A DNA stretch of 64,000 nucleotides, from contig CP150575.1 of the NCBI GenBank assembly GCA_049487715.1, forward strand, positions 496,001 to 560,000, given 5' to 3'. Numbering within the stretch: position 1 is the first letter of the stretch; the number at the start of each line of letters is the position of its first letter. The notes beneath the pieces were generated by a model, which was not told the DNA's origin, ran no database searches, and saw only the letters and a list, made by a program, of their open reading frames with translations. The position numbers and the translations under genes were made by a program. Positions 21,397 through 31,244 of this stretch are shown here, in pieces. The stretch is from Pycnococcus provasolii (Eukaryota; Chlorophyta; Pseudoscourfieldiophyceae; Pseudoscourfieldiales).

Positions 21397-22221
21397 AGAG
21401 TGTACGTGCAAAGAGGAATTCCTCTTCCAGGGACGCTTGCAAGAGTTCCTCGAGGAGCTCGAAGAGGTCCGGACCTCTTTTTTTGGACCTCTTCCGGGCG
21501 AAAATCGGCCGGAAGAGTTCCTCCCAGGACCTCTTGCAAGAGGTCCTGGGACTCTTCCCCTACCACTCATGTATTCTGCACCTACGACGTATCCCAGGTC
21601 GTTGTCCTGTTTGTCTCGACCAGGGAGGAGGTACGACTTCTTAGACTGACATGCCGATACCATGGCGTTGTCGCCGGCGGTCCCGGCACCCGTTGTAGCG
21701 CAGTCTGCGTCGTATGGCTGGCTCACTGGCTACGCGGCTGGCTTATGCCTTGCTGGTTAGACTCATGTAAGCTCCATGTAACAACATCTTTCACATTACA
21801 TCAACATGGAGGGGGAAGGCGACCTTAAGGGAGAGTGGGTTGACCTTAAGGTTATAAGACAAGATGTTGTTCATGATGTTACAAGATCAACTTACATGAG
21901 GTCAACCAGTCCCACACCTGTCAGCCTGTGAGCCTGCCCACCAGCCATACACCTCAGACTGCCCCACTACGCGCGCCACCACCGCCGGCGACGACGCCAT
22001 GGCGCCGGGATGTTGTCCCCAACCAACCTGACCGATTTTATAACGGAGGAATACAGCGGCAAGAAAGAGGTCCTACAGAGAGGAATTCCTCTTTGCACAA
22101 ACAGAAAAAAAAGCACTTTCCCGAGCCCGGGGACCTCTTCCAGAAAGAGGTCCGGCCAGTTTCAGGGACGCTTGCAAGAGGTCCTCGAGGAAGAGGTCCG
22201 ACCTCTTTGCACGTACACTCT
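21397..22221. repeat. Large imperfect inverted repeat (foldback element)
   Basis: The 20-mer at 21397-21416 recurs as its exact reverse complement at 22202-22221. Nested matches continue inward: CCATGGCG..CGCCGGCGGT against its complement near 21660 and 21975, GTATGGCTGG near 21715 against 21950, and CTGGTTAGACTCATGTAAG near 21750 against CTTACATGAGGTCAACCAG near 21890. Both arms are studded with perfect short palindromes. It looks like a non-coding MITE or foldback transposon; no transposase is present. Confidence 0.75.
21523..21550. repeat. 28-bp perfect palindrome
   Basis: The 28 bases read identically on both strands, centred on CTTGCAAG. Similar palindromes of 16 bp (21411-21426, centre GAATTC) and 18 bp (21462-21479, centre TCCGGA) lie within 115 bases. 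Confidence 0.9.
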
Positions 22222-23315
22222 AGTGGACTCACTCGTTGGGGACCGAGAATCTCGCTAGAAAAACGTATCGTCGTCAATCATTTGTCCCCAACTTTTGCAC
22301 GGGAAACCTCAAGGCTCACGGGAACGCAAGGGAACGCTGCTGTGACGTCGCCGCGGGGGCGGGGCCATGAACAACAAGTGAAGTCCTTCGGCCGATGAAC
22401 GCGTGCAAGAGGAACTCCGGAAGGCGAAGAAGGGAGGGAAGGGAAGGGAAGGCTGGAAGGGAAGGCTGGAAGGGAAGGGAAGGGAAGGGAAGGGGAAACA
22501 AGAACAAGACGTTTTCTTCGCGTCGCCCTCCGGAGCTCCCTCCCTCCCCCTTGAAAAAAAGAGTGCGAGGAAGGCTGGAAGGGGAGGGGAGGGGAAAGAT
22601 GAGTTTGAGATCTTTCTTTCGTGAACTATTAGGTTACCGGGTAGAGGCCTTTTCTTTTATGTATGCGAGGGTTTTCCTCCCCCCCTCCCCTCCCCTCCTT
22701 CTGAGTTCTGCCCCTACTTCTACGAAGTGTTGGATTCGGTTCGCTTGTGTAGGGTTGTTGCCCCCTTGGGCCTTATGGAGTGTGCTGGGCGGCGCGCTCA
22801 CTGGTCGCGTTAACCTCCCCCCTCCCCCTTGGGCGACATCTCTCGTTGTTGTCATCTTCTTTAAAGGCTTGTCTCAGGTACGCTTGTGCTCTTGTGCTCC
22901 TTGGTGTGTGTGCTTGTGTTTGTGTTTGTGTACATGCTTGCCCGATCCTTGGTGTTGCGAATATACTTTGTTGTTGTTCTTCTTCGCGTTGGTTTGCGAT
23001 TTCTATTGCTACTTTATTAATAGATATGGCGTCCATGCAGAAAGAGAGAGAAAGAAACCTGCCCCGTGAGTGTGAGTGAGAAACACACACACACGCGCGC
23101 GCGACAAGTGTGTGTGTGTGTGTGTGAGCACTTGCTCATGCGTGCGCGTTGGTTTGTGGGCTCACGGGTGTGGGTGGATCGCGGTTGGTCGGGGGGTGGC
23201 TTGTGTGCGGCACGCTCGTCGGATGCCTGTGTGTATCCGTCTTGGGATGTTCACATATGTACGCGCGCGTGCGGGAACCCTCCGGTTAGGGATCTGAGCC
23301 GTCGAGTAGAGGCAC

Positions 23316-23344
23316 AGACACACACACACACACACACACACACA
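23316..23344 (+). repeat. (CA)n microsatellite
   Basis: An uninterrupted CA run about 125 bases upstream of the ADP/ATP carrier start, in its promoter or 5' UTR. A (GT)n run lies at 23105-23128. Confidence 0.9.
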
Positions 23345-23467
23345 ACTGGCATGTACAGCCTTCACGCACTCACAAGAAACACCCCTTCTGGCGTCATCAT
23401 ACGCTTCGCACACAAAACAACCTTTCTTTTTTAACGCCTCCACAGGGACCAAAACCAGAAACAAAAG

Positions 23468-24589
23468 ATGCTTAGCACTTCGTTCTACATGAACGCGCTG
23501 AACACGCCGTCCGTGGCGCCCGCGCCGGCGTCCGCGACGTCCTTCCGCCCGTCGTTCACGTCCATGGTGGCGCGCGCGGCGCAGCCTGCGATGGCGCGCC
23601 CGCTCGTGGCGGCGTCCGCCTACGAGGCGTCCGGACCCATCACCATCCCGCAGAAGAAGGAGGGTTTCGACGTCCAGGCCTTCCTCCAGGACTTCATGAT
23701 CGGAGGAGTTTCTGGAGCCATCGCCAAGACGTGCACGGCGCCGATCGAGCGCGTCAAGCTGCTCATCCAGACACAGGATGCCAACCCGAAGATCATCTCC
23801 GGCGAGGTTAAGCGCTACACGGGCATCATGGACTGCTTCTCGCGCGTGGCGTCGGAGCAGGGCATTGGCAGCTTCTGGCGCGGAAACGTGACGAACGTGC
23901 TCAGGTACTTCCCCACGCAGGCGTTCAACTTCGCCTTCAAGGACACCATCAAGACGCTCTTCCCCAAGTACAGCCCGGACAAGGAGTTCTGGATGTTCTT
24001 CGCCACCAACATGGCGTCTGGCGGCCTTGCCGGCGCCGGATCGCTGTGCATTGTCTACCCGCTCGACTACGCGCGTACCCGCCTCGCCTCGGACGTTGGA
24101 TCGGGCAAGGCTGAGTTCAACGGCCTTTTCGACTGCCTCGCGAAGACGGCCGCCGCCGGCGGCCCGATGGCGCTCTACAACGGCTTCGGTGTCTCCGTTA
24201 TGGGAATCATCCCGTACCGCGGAGTGTACTTCGGACTCTACGACACGCTTTCGTCGAAGAACCCGTACAAAAAGGACCTCGGATTGGTTGGCATCGTCTC
24301 GAAGTTCGGTGTCGCGCAGGTTACGGCCATTACGGCTGGATACGCGTCGTACCCCTTCGACACGGTACGCCGTCGCCTTCAGATGCAGAGCAACAAGCCG
24401 CGATCGGAGTGGATCTACAGCGGCACGGTCGACTGCTTCTTTAAGATCATGAAGGACGAGGGTGTTGGCGCGATGTTCAAGGGTGCTGGTGCCAACGCGC
24501 TCCGTACCGTTGGCTCCGCGCTCGTGCTTGTGCTCTACGACCAGATCAAGGGCATTTTGGCCGCGCAGGAAGCGGCGAAAAACGCGTAA
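23468..24589 (+). CDS. AAC: Mitochondrial ADP/ATP carrier
   Basis: This is 373 residues from ATG 23468. A plant-like N-terminal extension of about 70 residues precedes three carrier repeats. The family blocks are clear: FLQDFMIGGVSGAIAKTCTA with PIERVKLLIQTQD in repeat 1, RYFPTQAFNFAFKD, YPLDYARTRLASD in repeat 2 and YPFDTVRRRLQM in repeat 3. The protein exchanges cytosolic ADP for matrix ATP across the inner membrane. Unusually, the diagnostic RRRMMM signature reads RRRLQM near residue 300. All other contact residues look normal, so AAC remains the best call, with altered specificity as an alternative. Confidence 0.9.
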   Translation: MLSTSFYMNALNTPSVAPAPASATSFRPSFTSMVARAAQPAMARPLVAASAYEASGPITIPQKKEGFDVQAFLQDFMIGGVSGAIAKTCTAPIERVKLLIQTQDANPKIISGEVKRYTGIMDCFSRVASEQGIGSFWRGNVTNVLRYFPTQAFNFAFKDTIKTLFPKYSPDKEFWMFFATNMASGGLAGAGSLCIVYPLDYARTRLASDVGSGKAEFNGLFDCLAKTAAAGGPMALYNGFGVSVMGIIPYRGVYFGLYDTLSSKNPYKKDLGLVGIVSKFGVAQVTAITAGYASYPFDTVRRRLQMQSNKPRSEWIYSGTVDCFFKIMKDEGVGAMFKGAGANALRTVGSALVLVLYDQIKGILAAQEAAKNA

Positions 24590-24883
24590 AACTTCGTCTC
24601 ATACCGACCGTGGGACATGGATGGTAGAGAAGAAGCGAGAGCGAGAGAGGATGCGAGTGAGAGTGTGTGAAAGTGACGGAGGTGAGGGCAGAGGTAGGTT
24701 TGTCTTATGAAGCAGGCAAGCAATCCTGGATTGCGTGGTGGTGATTTTTTTTTTCTCTTAGAAAACCAGCTAAACAAAAACCTTGTTTTTACCCAGTAAA
24801 GATTAAAAAAAATGAAAAAATCGTTTACTTTACAGATTGAAACGTTGAATACATGGACTGATGTATTCTAATACACATGAGAT

Positions 24884-26443
24884 TTAGTGAGGCTCCAGCT
24901 CGACGTGCAGAATACCAGGCTCAACTTCGCGGATCTTCCTTTCGACACGATCCACCTCGTCACCAATAGCCTCCACCAAACCTTCCCCCCACTGGCTCAG
25001 CTCGTCCGCAAAGGCTTCAGGTTTGGCATCGGCGCGTGCGAGTCTGCGGAAGCGCTCCACCACCGTGTCATCTGTTGGTGGGGTGGTCATCATCGATTTC
25101 GTTGCCGACAGATTATTGCACCCTCGGTCGATGCGCGCAAGATACCGCTCGACCACCGCGCGGCCGTTGAACTCCACCTCGGCCATGAAACGAAACTTAC
25201 CAGGTCCAATCTCCTCAGACTTTGACTCGTAGACGTACGAAATCACCGGATCTTCCATGAGCAGCGCAAGCACTCGCTTCTGCCTCGCCTCGTCCATCGA
25301 GCGGCCCAGCAGGAGTTGCCGGTTCACCTGCACAATGGCGTAGCTTACACCCATCAGCAGACTTCCCACGCCAAGGCTTCCGATCGCATCAGGGATGTGC
25401 GACGACATTGCCGACGACGCGGCGAGCGCGACTCCGGCTATGGCGCAGCCCACGACGGCGGCGCTGTCCTCTGCCAGTATGACGATCGAGGTTGGGTCGC
25501 GTCCCTTGGTGATGTATTCGCTCACGGAAAGGTTTTGCGCGGCTGCACCGTGTGCGATGGCGCGATACGCGACGGCGAGGCTGTAGCTTTCTAGAGCCAG
25601 GCTCATGGCGAGAACTGCTATGCCCGGTAGATGGTGGCTGACACTGTGGTCGCCGCTCACGAGTGCCGCAATGCCGTGTGCCGTGCTGGCACACGCGCCG
25701 CCGGTGAAGATGATGACGCCTGAGATGAGGCTGAAAACGAACCTGTCTCGCATGAATCCGTAGTTGTAGCTTCGATTAGGCGTTCGCATGCTCTGTCTGA
25801 TTCCGACGCGCAGCAGGTACTGGTTCGCGACGTCCGCGACGCTGTGCATAGCCTCACCGAACATGGCTGACGACCCTCCGACAGTGAAAGTGGCCGCCTT
25901 GGTCAGAGCGATGGCGAGGTTCACCTTGACAGCGGTGTCGACAGCGTCGAGTGCGTGCTGGTCGAGGACCTTCTGTGCATCTTCCGCCTCCGCTTCGGCG
26001 GCCAACCTTCTTCCCTTGAAGAGCAGTCTGCTTTCGACTTTGCTTTGACTACTACTGCTCCCTTGCGAGCCTGAGGAGGCTGATGCTGATGCTAAAGCTG
26101 CTGCTGCTGCTGCTGCTGATGGTGCCTTGCCGCCGCTGCTCAGTATGTTCGTCGTGCACGAGTTGACTTGGGTTTGCCACTTGTTATTTGTCTTTGCCTT
26201 TTCCTCCTTCGTTGCCGCCGCGGGAGAAGGCGTGTGATTCGTGTCGTCGGAAGTGTATTGTCTTAGGTGTGCTGGTATCATGCGTGCCGCCCCCAGAGAC
26301 GGGGAGAGTGGTAAGGAGCAGGCACGCACATGCACGTGCACATGTGTATGGACTCGTGCGATTCTCTGAGACCTCACACTCACAGCGAGCGTTGACTTGG
26401 AGTGAAGCATGGACGCGCAGTGTCGCAGCAGAGACCACGACAT
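24884..26443 (-). CDS. Cation diffusion facilitator, ZnT9 (SLC30A9)-like
   Basis: This is 519 residues from ATG 26443 (MSWSLLRHCASMLHSK), a start with Arg, Ser and His but no acids, so mitochondrial import is likely. A low-complexity Ala/Ser linker follows. The transporter core shows the CDF metal motif in EAMHSVADVANQYLL, then YGFMRDRFVFSLISGV, the second metal helix in LAEDSAAVVGCAIAG, and a C-terminal cytosolic-type domain with FMAEVEFNGR. This matches the SLC30A9 branch, which exports zinc from mitochondria. Six membrane helices can be counted. It is tail-to-tail with the ADP/ATP carrier. Confidence 0.88.
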   Translation of the reverse strand: MSWSLLRHCASMLHSKSTLAVSVRSQRIARVHTHVHVHVRACSLPLSPSLGAARMIPAHLRQYTSDDTNHTPSPAAATKEEKAKTNNKWQTQVNSCTTNILSSGGKAPSAAAAAAALASASASSGSQGSSSSQSKVESRLLFKGRRLAAEAEAEDAQKVLDQHALDAVDTAVKVNLAIALTKAATFTVGGSSAMFGEAMHSVADVANQYLLRVGIRQSMRTPNRSYNYGFMRDRFVFSLISGVIIFTGGACASTAHGIAALVSGDHSVSHHLPGIAVLAMSLALESYSLAVAYRAIAHGAAAQNLSVSEYITKGRDPTSIVILAEDSAAVVGCAIAGVALAASSAMSSHIPDAIGSLGVGSLLMGVSYAIVQVNRQLLLGRSMDEARQKRVLALLMEDPVISYVYESKSEEIGPGKFRFMAEVEFNGRAVVERYLARIDRGCNNLSATKSMMTTPPTDDTVVERFRRLARADAKPEAFADELSQWGEGLVEAIGDEVDRVERKIREVEPGILHVELEPH

Positions 26444-26535
26444 TATTATAATAGTTCGAAGAAATACCAAAGTGGTGAAAAGAATGTGTTGGTAGGGGAG
26501 GGGATGACACCCCCCACCAGGTGGTTAGGGTTTCG

Positions 26536-26568
26536 AGTTAGGGTTAGGGTTAGGGTTAGGGTTAGGGC
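26536..26568 (+). repeat. Interstitial TTAGGG array between divergent genes
   Basis: Five TTAGGG units lie 93 bp upstream of the minus-strand CDF start (26443) and about 204 bp upstream of the Rtf1 start (26772). Confidence 0.9.
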
Positions 26569-26771
26569 TGGTCATTTTCTTTCCCTTTCCCTTTAGGGTT
26601 CGCCTTCCATCCCCCGGCCTTTCCTTCTTCGTTCCCTCATTCTCATTCTCGAGAGTTCGTCCCTCTCGGCGCCGCCATACCATAGTACTACCTTTCAAGC
26701 CTTCTTCTTTGCTTTGCTTTGCTTACTTCGAAGGGTAATAAGCTTGTTCTATTCTTTGTTTTCAAGTAGAG

Positions 26772-29011
26772 ATGGGCAAGAAGGCGTCTGCTGCATCCTC
26801 GAAGAAGGCTCGAAGCAAGCTCGACCTTCCTTCGGAGAGTGATGATGATGAGGAGAATGAGGATTTGGGTCTCTCCGACTCAGATGACGAGGACTTGGGC
26901 TTGGGGGAGGATGGGGGCGCTCCTGAAGCTGCGTTAACCGAAAACCTGCCTATGAAAAAGAGACGCGCAGGGGCTCCCGTGGAGGCTTCTTCCCCCTCGG
27001 CGAAGAAAGGGAAGCGTGCTGGTGTTTCTGCGGCTTCGGCGGTCGCTGCGGGCCTTGGACTGGACGACTCCGAGGACTCGGATGATCACGAGGCCGGGGA
27101 CGACGATGACGGCGACGATCCTCCGTTTGACGACGACGACAACGACAACGACAACGACCCGTACGGATTTGGGGACGGGTACGACGAACACCTATTGGGC
27201 GACGAAGAAGACCGAACGCGACTCGCGCAAATGACGGAGATCGACCGCGAGGAAGAACTCGCGAAACGACGAGAAAGGAGGGACCAGCTCTACTTCATGA
27301 ATAAAACCAAACTAGCAAGAAAGAAGGATGCGGAGAAGAGGGAGAAACGCGTCACGAGACGTGGAGGGTCCACCGCGAAGAAAACGAAGGACGCACAGGA
27401 ATCCGCACTGCAAAGGCTTGAGCGACAGAGAAAGAAACAAACCAAGTCGCGGCGGCGTGAGGACTACGACGACGACGACATGGAAGACGACGACGACGAC
27501 GACGACGACGACGAGGAATCCGAAGAGATGGACTACGCCGACGACGGCGCGACGTTCGACGTTGGCGGGCTCGAGCGTGGAGGACGCTCGAGGCGTGGCA
27601 TGGTGATGATGCAGGAACCTCCGGAAGATCTCGAGCCACTCGACGTCGAGGAAGACAAGGCTCAGGAATTTTTGAAGGGGTGTGTGGTCACGCGACCCAC
27701 CCTCGCGAAGTGGCTTGGCGAGCCATTCTTTGAGAACGCCGTGAAGGGCCTGTTCGTACGCATCAAATACCCAACGCCGAGAGGCGAGAAGTACCTCGTA
27801 GCCACCATCGAGCGTGCTGTGGACTTGCCTACCGGCGAAGGGAACCGAAAACTTCCTGCCATACCCGAGCTTGGGAAAGACTTCAAGGTGACTCACTACA
27901 TTCGCTGCCGCCGTGGAGACGAAGGCACGGAGAAGGCGGTGACGATTGACCAGATCAGCGGCGATCCTCCTCACACGAGCGAGTGGGTCGAGTACAAGAA
28001 CACGGCGGCAAAGACGGGCGTCGCGCTTCCGTCCAAAAGCAAGGCGAAGAAGCTGATTGCGCAGATTGAGAATGCGAACAACTACCGCTACACGGCAGAG
28101 GACGTGCGAGCGATGGTGGAGCGCAAGAAGGCGAAGCGTGGCGGCATCGCCGGCGGCGCATTCGCGATCCAGAAGATGCGTCTGACGGAGCTGCGCATCG
28201 AGGCGGAGATGCAGGGCGACACGCAGCAGCTTGCGGAGATTGACGCGAAGATTGCGTCGCTCAAGGCGCAGGAAGTGGCAAAGCACGAGGAAATGATGCA
28301 GAGCCGCCGTCGCGCGGATCTCAGCATGATCAACAGCCGCAACCGCAACTTGAACTTTGCCGACATCGTCGAAGAGAAGGGGTGGGGGAAAAGAGCCTTG
28401 GCGGTGCTATCGCACGCGCGGCGCAGGCGGCTCTCGAGGACATGTCCGCGGAGGACATGGAGGGCATCATGCACGGCAGGCACGAGACGACCGCGGCAAA
28501 TGCCATGCCTGACGTGGACATTTTCAGCCGACGCAACACAGCTCCCAAGGTTCTGTGGAACGTGAAGAAGGAATCTGCAGGCGGCGCGTCCGACGCCGCG
28601 GCAGCTTCGGCGCCAACATCCGGCGCAGCGAATGGATCTGCGGCGGCAGCTGGCGCAGGTGGCGCGCCGTCCGCAGCCGCGCCAGCCGCGCGAGAGCCTG
28701 AGCTCCCGCCGCTGCCTCCCGCGGTGGCCAATGTGGCCTCATCGTGGGGACGAGGTCTCGCGCTCGGGCACGTGTCACACGCCGTGAAGGTGGACCTGAG
28801 CCGCCTTCCCCCCTCGCTTCGCGGCACTTCGAACCCTTCTGACCCTGACGACGACCAGATGAATGCCGGCGTTCCTCTCGGCGGTTTCGGGAGCGGCTAC
28901 GAGCGCGTGGGTAAGGAGTTGGCTCCCGGTTTCCTATGCACGCAGCCGCGCCGTGAGACGATCAGCCTTTCCGACTACTTCCGGCTGCACCCCGGTCGTC
29001 GCAGCTCGTGA
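26772..29011 (+). CDS. RTF1: Rtf1, Paf1-complex Plus3 protein (one frame break)
   Basis: It starts at ATG 26772. An acidic, Lys-rich N-terminal half with Asp runs precedes the Plus3 domain at about residues 290-415 (EFLKGCVVTRPTLAKWLGEP, GLFVRIKYPTPRGEKYLV). A coiled-coil region follows and ends SRNRNLNFADIVEE. At about 28380 the frame must shift by one: the next real segment, GEKSLGGAIARAAQAALEDM, is in another frame and runs to the stop at 29011. One extra G in the run at 28378-28383 would restore it. Rtf1 links elongating RNA polymerase II to H2B ubiquitination and chromatin remodelling; Plus3 binds Spt5. Confidence 0.88.
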
Positions 29012-29279
29012 TGATACTACATAGAACTATGATGTAACCGATGTCTCTCTCTCTTTTCTTTTCTTTTCTTTTCACAGACTTTTTTGACAGAAAACCCACC
29101 TGACAAAATGAATGAATGGGGGTTTGTATTTGGATCCTTCTTTTGTGTTCTGCTTACAGTAAGTAATTCTATTCGGGGATGGATGGAGTTGAGTTTCCCC
29201 CCTTGCTCCGCGTTTGTGTTCTGCTCGTCCTTGTCCCCCGTTTGACCACGCCTTGCCCTTCCCTTCTCCCCTCCCCGCC

Positions 29280-31144
29280 ATGGCGGCGAAGACTTCCACG
29301 CCGTTGAAGGGCGTCCGTCGCCACCACCATCGCCAACGCTAAGCGCGCTCTTCAGACAGAGCGAGGCTCTTCAGAAGAGTAGTGAAATTGAAGATGAAGA
29401 GAGTAAGGGGGAGAAGAGTCTTACTGCGTTCGAGCGTCTCGCTGCCGAGCGCGCGCGTCTCCTCGCACTCGACGAAGAGAAAAAGACCGCCGCTGCTGCC
29501 GCTGCTGCCTCTGCCTCCGATCTCGGCCCGTCGTTCCTGACGGACGACAACGCGATCGTTCGCGAGGGCGACTTCGTCCTGGTGCACGGTGAGCATTTCT
29601 ACTCCCCTGAGGACGATCTTGGGGATGTCGATGAGGACGGTCGTCCGTGGGTCGCGCACGTTTTAGAAATCGACAACGACTCAGAGACGTGCAAGGTGCG
29701 GTACTTTTTCAGACGAGAAGACGTGAAGATGCCGCACGGGGGGGAGCCGCCAAGAAGGGAGGACTGGAGGAGACACGACGCGCGTGAGGTGTTCTACGCC
29801 TTCCACGAGGACACGGTGGAATTCGTGAGTGTGCTGTACCCGTGCACCGTTCACTTCGTCCCATACAAAAGGAGAGCCGACTGGGACCTGGCGGCACGCA
29901 ATGCGGCGAGCACACCGGGACTGCTCTGCTCGCGCGTCCACAAACCGGCGTCGGATGATTCCGACGCAGTTGTGCACTGCATATCGGACGTTAAGATTTA
30001 TTCGACGTACAATCAGAAAGACCGAGACGTGATGAACTGTGCCATACAGCAAACGTTTGAAGCCCTTAAGGTCAAGCTAGAGGGCGTCGCCGTGAAAACG
30101 AAAAAAGGCGCTCAGCCACATACGTCGCTGTGGCTGAGCGCGGGCGATCGCGTCGTGCACGACCCGAGGAAGGAAACGAAGATGACAGTTGTGGGCGCTG
30201 GTGCTGGCGCACAGGCGGCTGCGGGGAAGAAGCGGACACACTCGACTGGAAAGTTGGACAAGCTGAGGACGAAAAAGGCGAAGAACAGCTCGGACGCAGC
30301 CGTCAAGGTTGTCACTCCGGTTCAGGGTGTATCAGCAGCGGCGGGTGCAGCCCCAGACATTGAGGAGGGGGATGGCGATGTTCCTTTCCCACTCAGCTCG
30401 CCTGTTGAAATACCCAAAGACGACGATCGGCTCCTCCAACTTCTCCGAGCAGTGTCACTTCGCTTGAAGCTGCTAGTCAGTCCCAAGGATTGGACTGTGG
30501 AAGACAAAAGACAGATTAAAGAGCTCCCTGATGGCGATGCAATTATGAACTTGGAAGCATCTCCCGTGCTCCAGATACTGTGGTGGGTCCCTCTGACATC
30601 AAACGATCGATTTAATATGATCGGGGAAGTGCAACTCGGCAAGATTATTTCAGAGCTGAAGAAGAAGCACGGGAAGAACGAGGTGGGCATGAAAGCTGCG
30701 GCTGTCAAAAATAAGTGGAAGACCCAATTAAATCGATTTGCGAAGGAGCAAGAGGAGAAGGCGGAGAAGGAGGAGGAGAAGGAGGAGAAGGAGGAGGAGA
30801 AGGAGCAGGAGCAGGAGGAGCAGGAGGAGCAGGCGGAGGAGGAGCAGGAGCAGGAGGAGCAGGAAGAGGAGGAGGATGGCGATGATGACGATGATGGCAA
30901 TGAGGTTAATGAAGGCAAGGTCGTGTCCTCCTCGGAGGAGGACGGGATGGCGGATGGCGAGGAGGAGGAGGAGGAGGAGAAGAAGACAGTGCCGCAGGTT
31001 GTCGTCATCGACAATGGATCGACTGACGAAGAAAGCGATAAGGAGGAGGAGGAGGAGGAGGAAGACAGTGAAGAGGAGGAGAATGCTGTACCACAGGTTG
31101 TTATCATCGACGACGGGTCGACCGACGACGAAGGCGCAATTTGA
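29280..31144 (+). CDS. BAH plus TFIIS N-terminal domain protein (SUO-like)
   Basis: The main frame is open to the stop at 31144. A BAH domain (from about 29547: EGDFVLVHGEHFYSPEDDLG, then RPWVAHVLEIDNDSETCKVR) is followed by a Lys-rich linker, a TFIIS-N/LW-type helical bundle (30420-30740, ending LGKIISELKKKHGKNEVGMK with KNKWKTQLNRF), and a long Glu-rich tail. The same domain order occurs in plant SUO-type chromatin/RNA-silencing proteins. The start is unsettled: ATG 29280 (MAAKTSTPLKG) is out of frame, but a 47-base intron 29313-29359 would join it correctly. Roles in transcription elongation or silencing are inferred. Confidence 0.75.
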
Positions 31145-31244
31145 ATCGGAATCGCATGTTTTTGTATTACTACTGTAAATCAATCAACAAATCTCCTCCT
31201 TCTCCTTCTCCTGTCCTTTCTCCCCTTTTCCCAGCCTCTTATTC

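Larger units (their letters stand above)
20943..23467. other. Gene-poor 2.5 kb block with repeats
   Basis: No gene is supported. It contains CCCTAA units (21277-21294), a large foldback element (21397-22221), GGAAGG purine runs (22430-22600), pyrimidine-rich stretches, (GT)n (23105-23128) and (CA)n (23316-23344). The right 600 bases must include the promoter and 5' UTR of the ADP/ATP carrier. Open frames here lack codon bias and family signal. Confidence 0.6.

Noticed and set aside
22395-23069. 224-codon plus-strand frame
   Set aside because: Built from GGAAGG repeats and T/G-rich promoter DNA, with no family signal; it lies upstream of the ADP/ATP carrier and is more likely 5' UTR or promoter.
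30322-31183. Poly-Ser and poly-Leu minus frames
   Set aside because: Mirror the GAGGAG acidic tail of the BAH protein.
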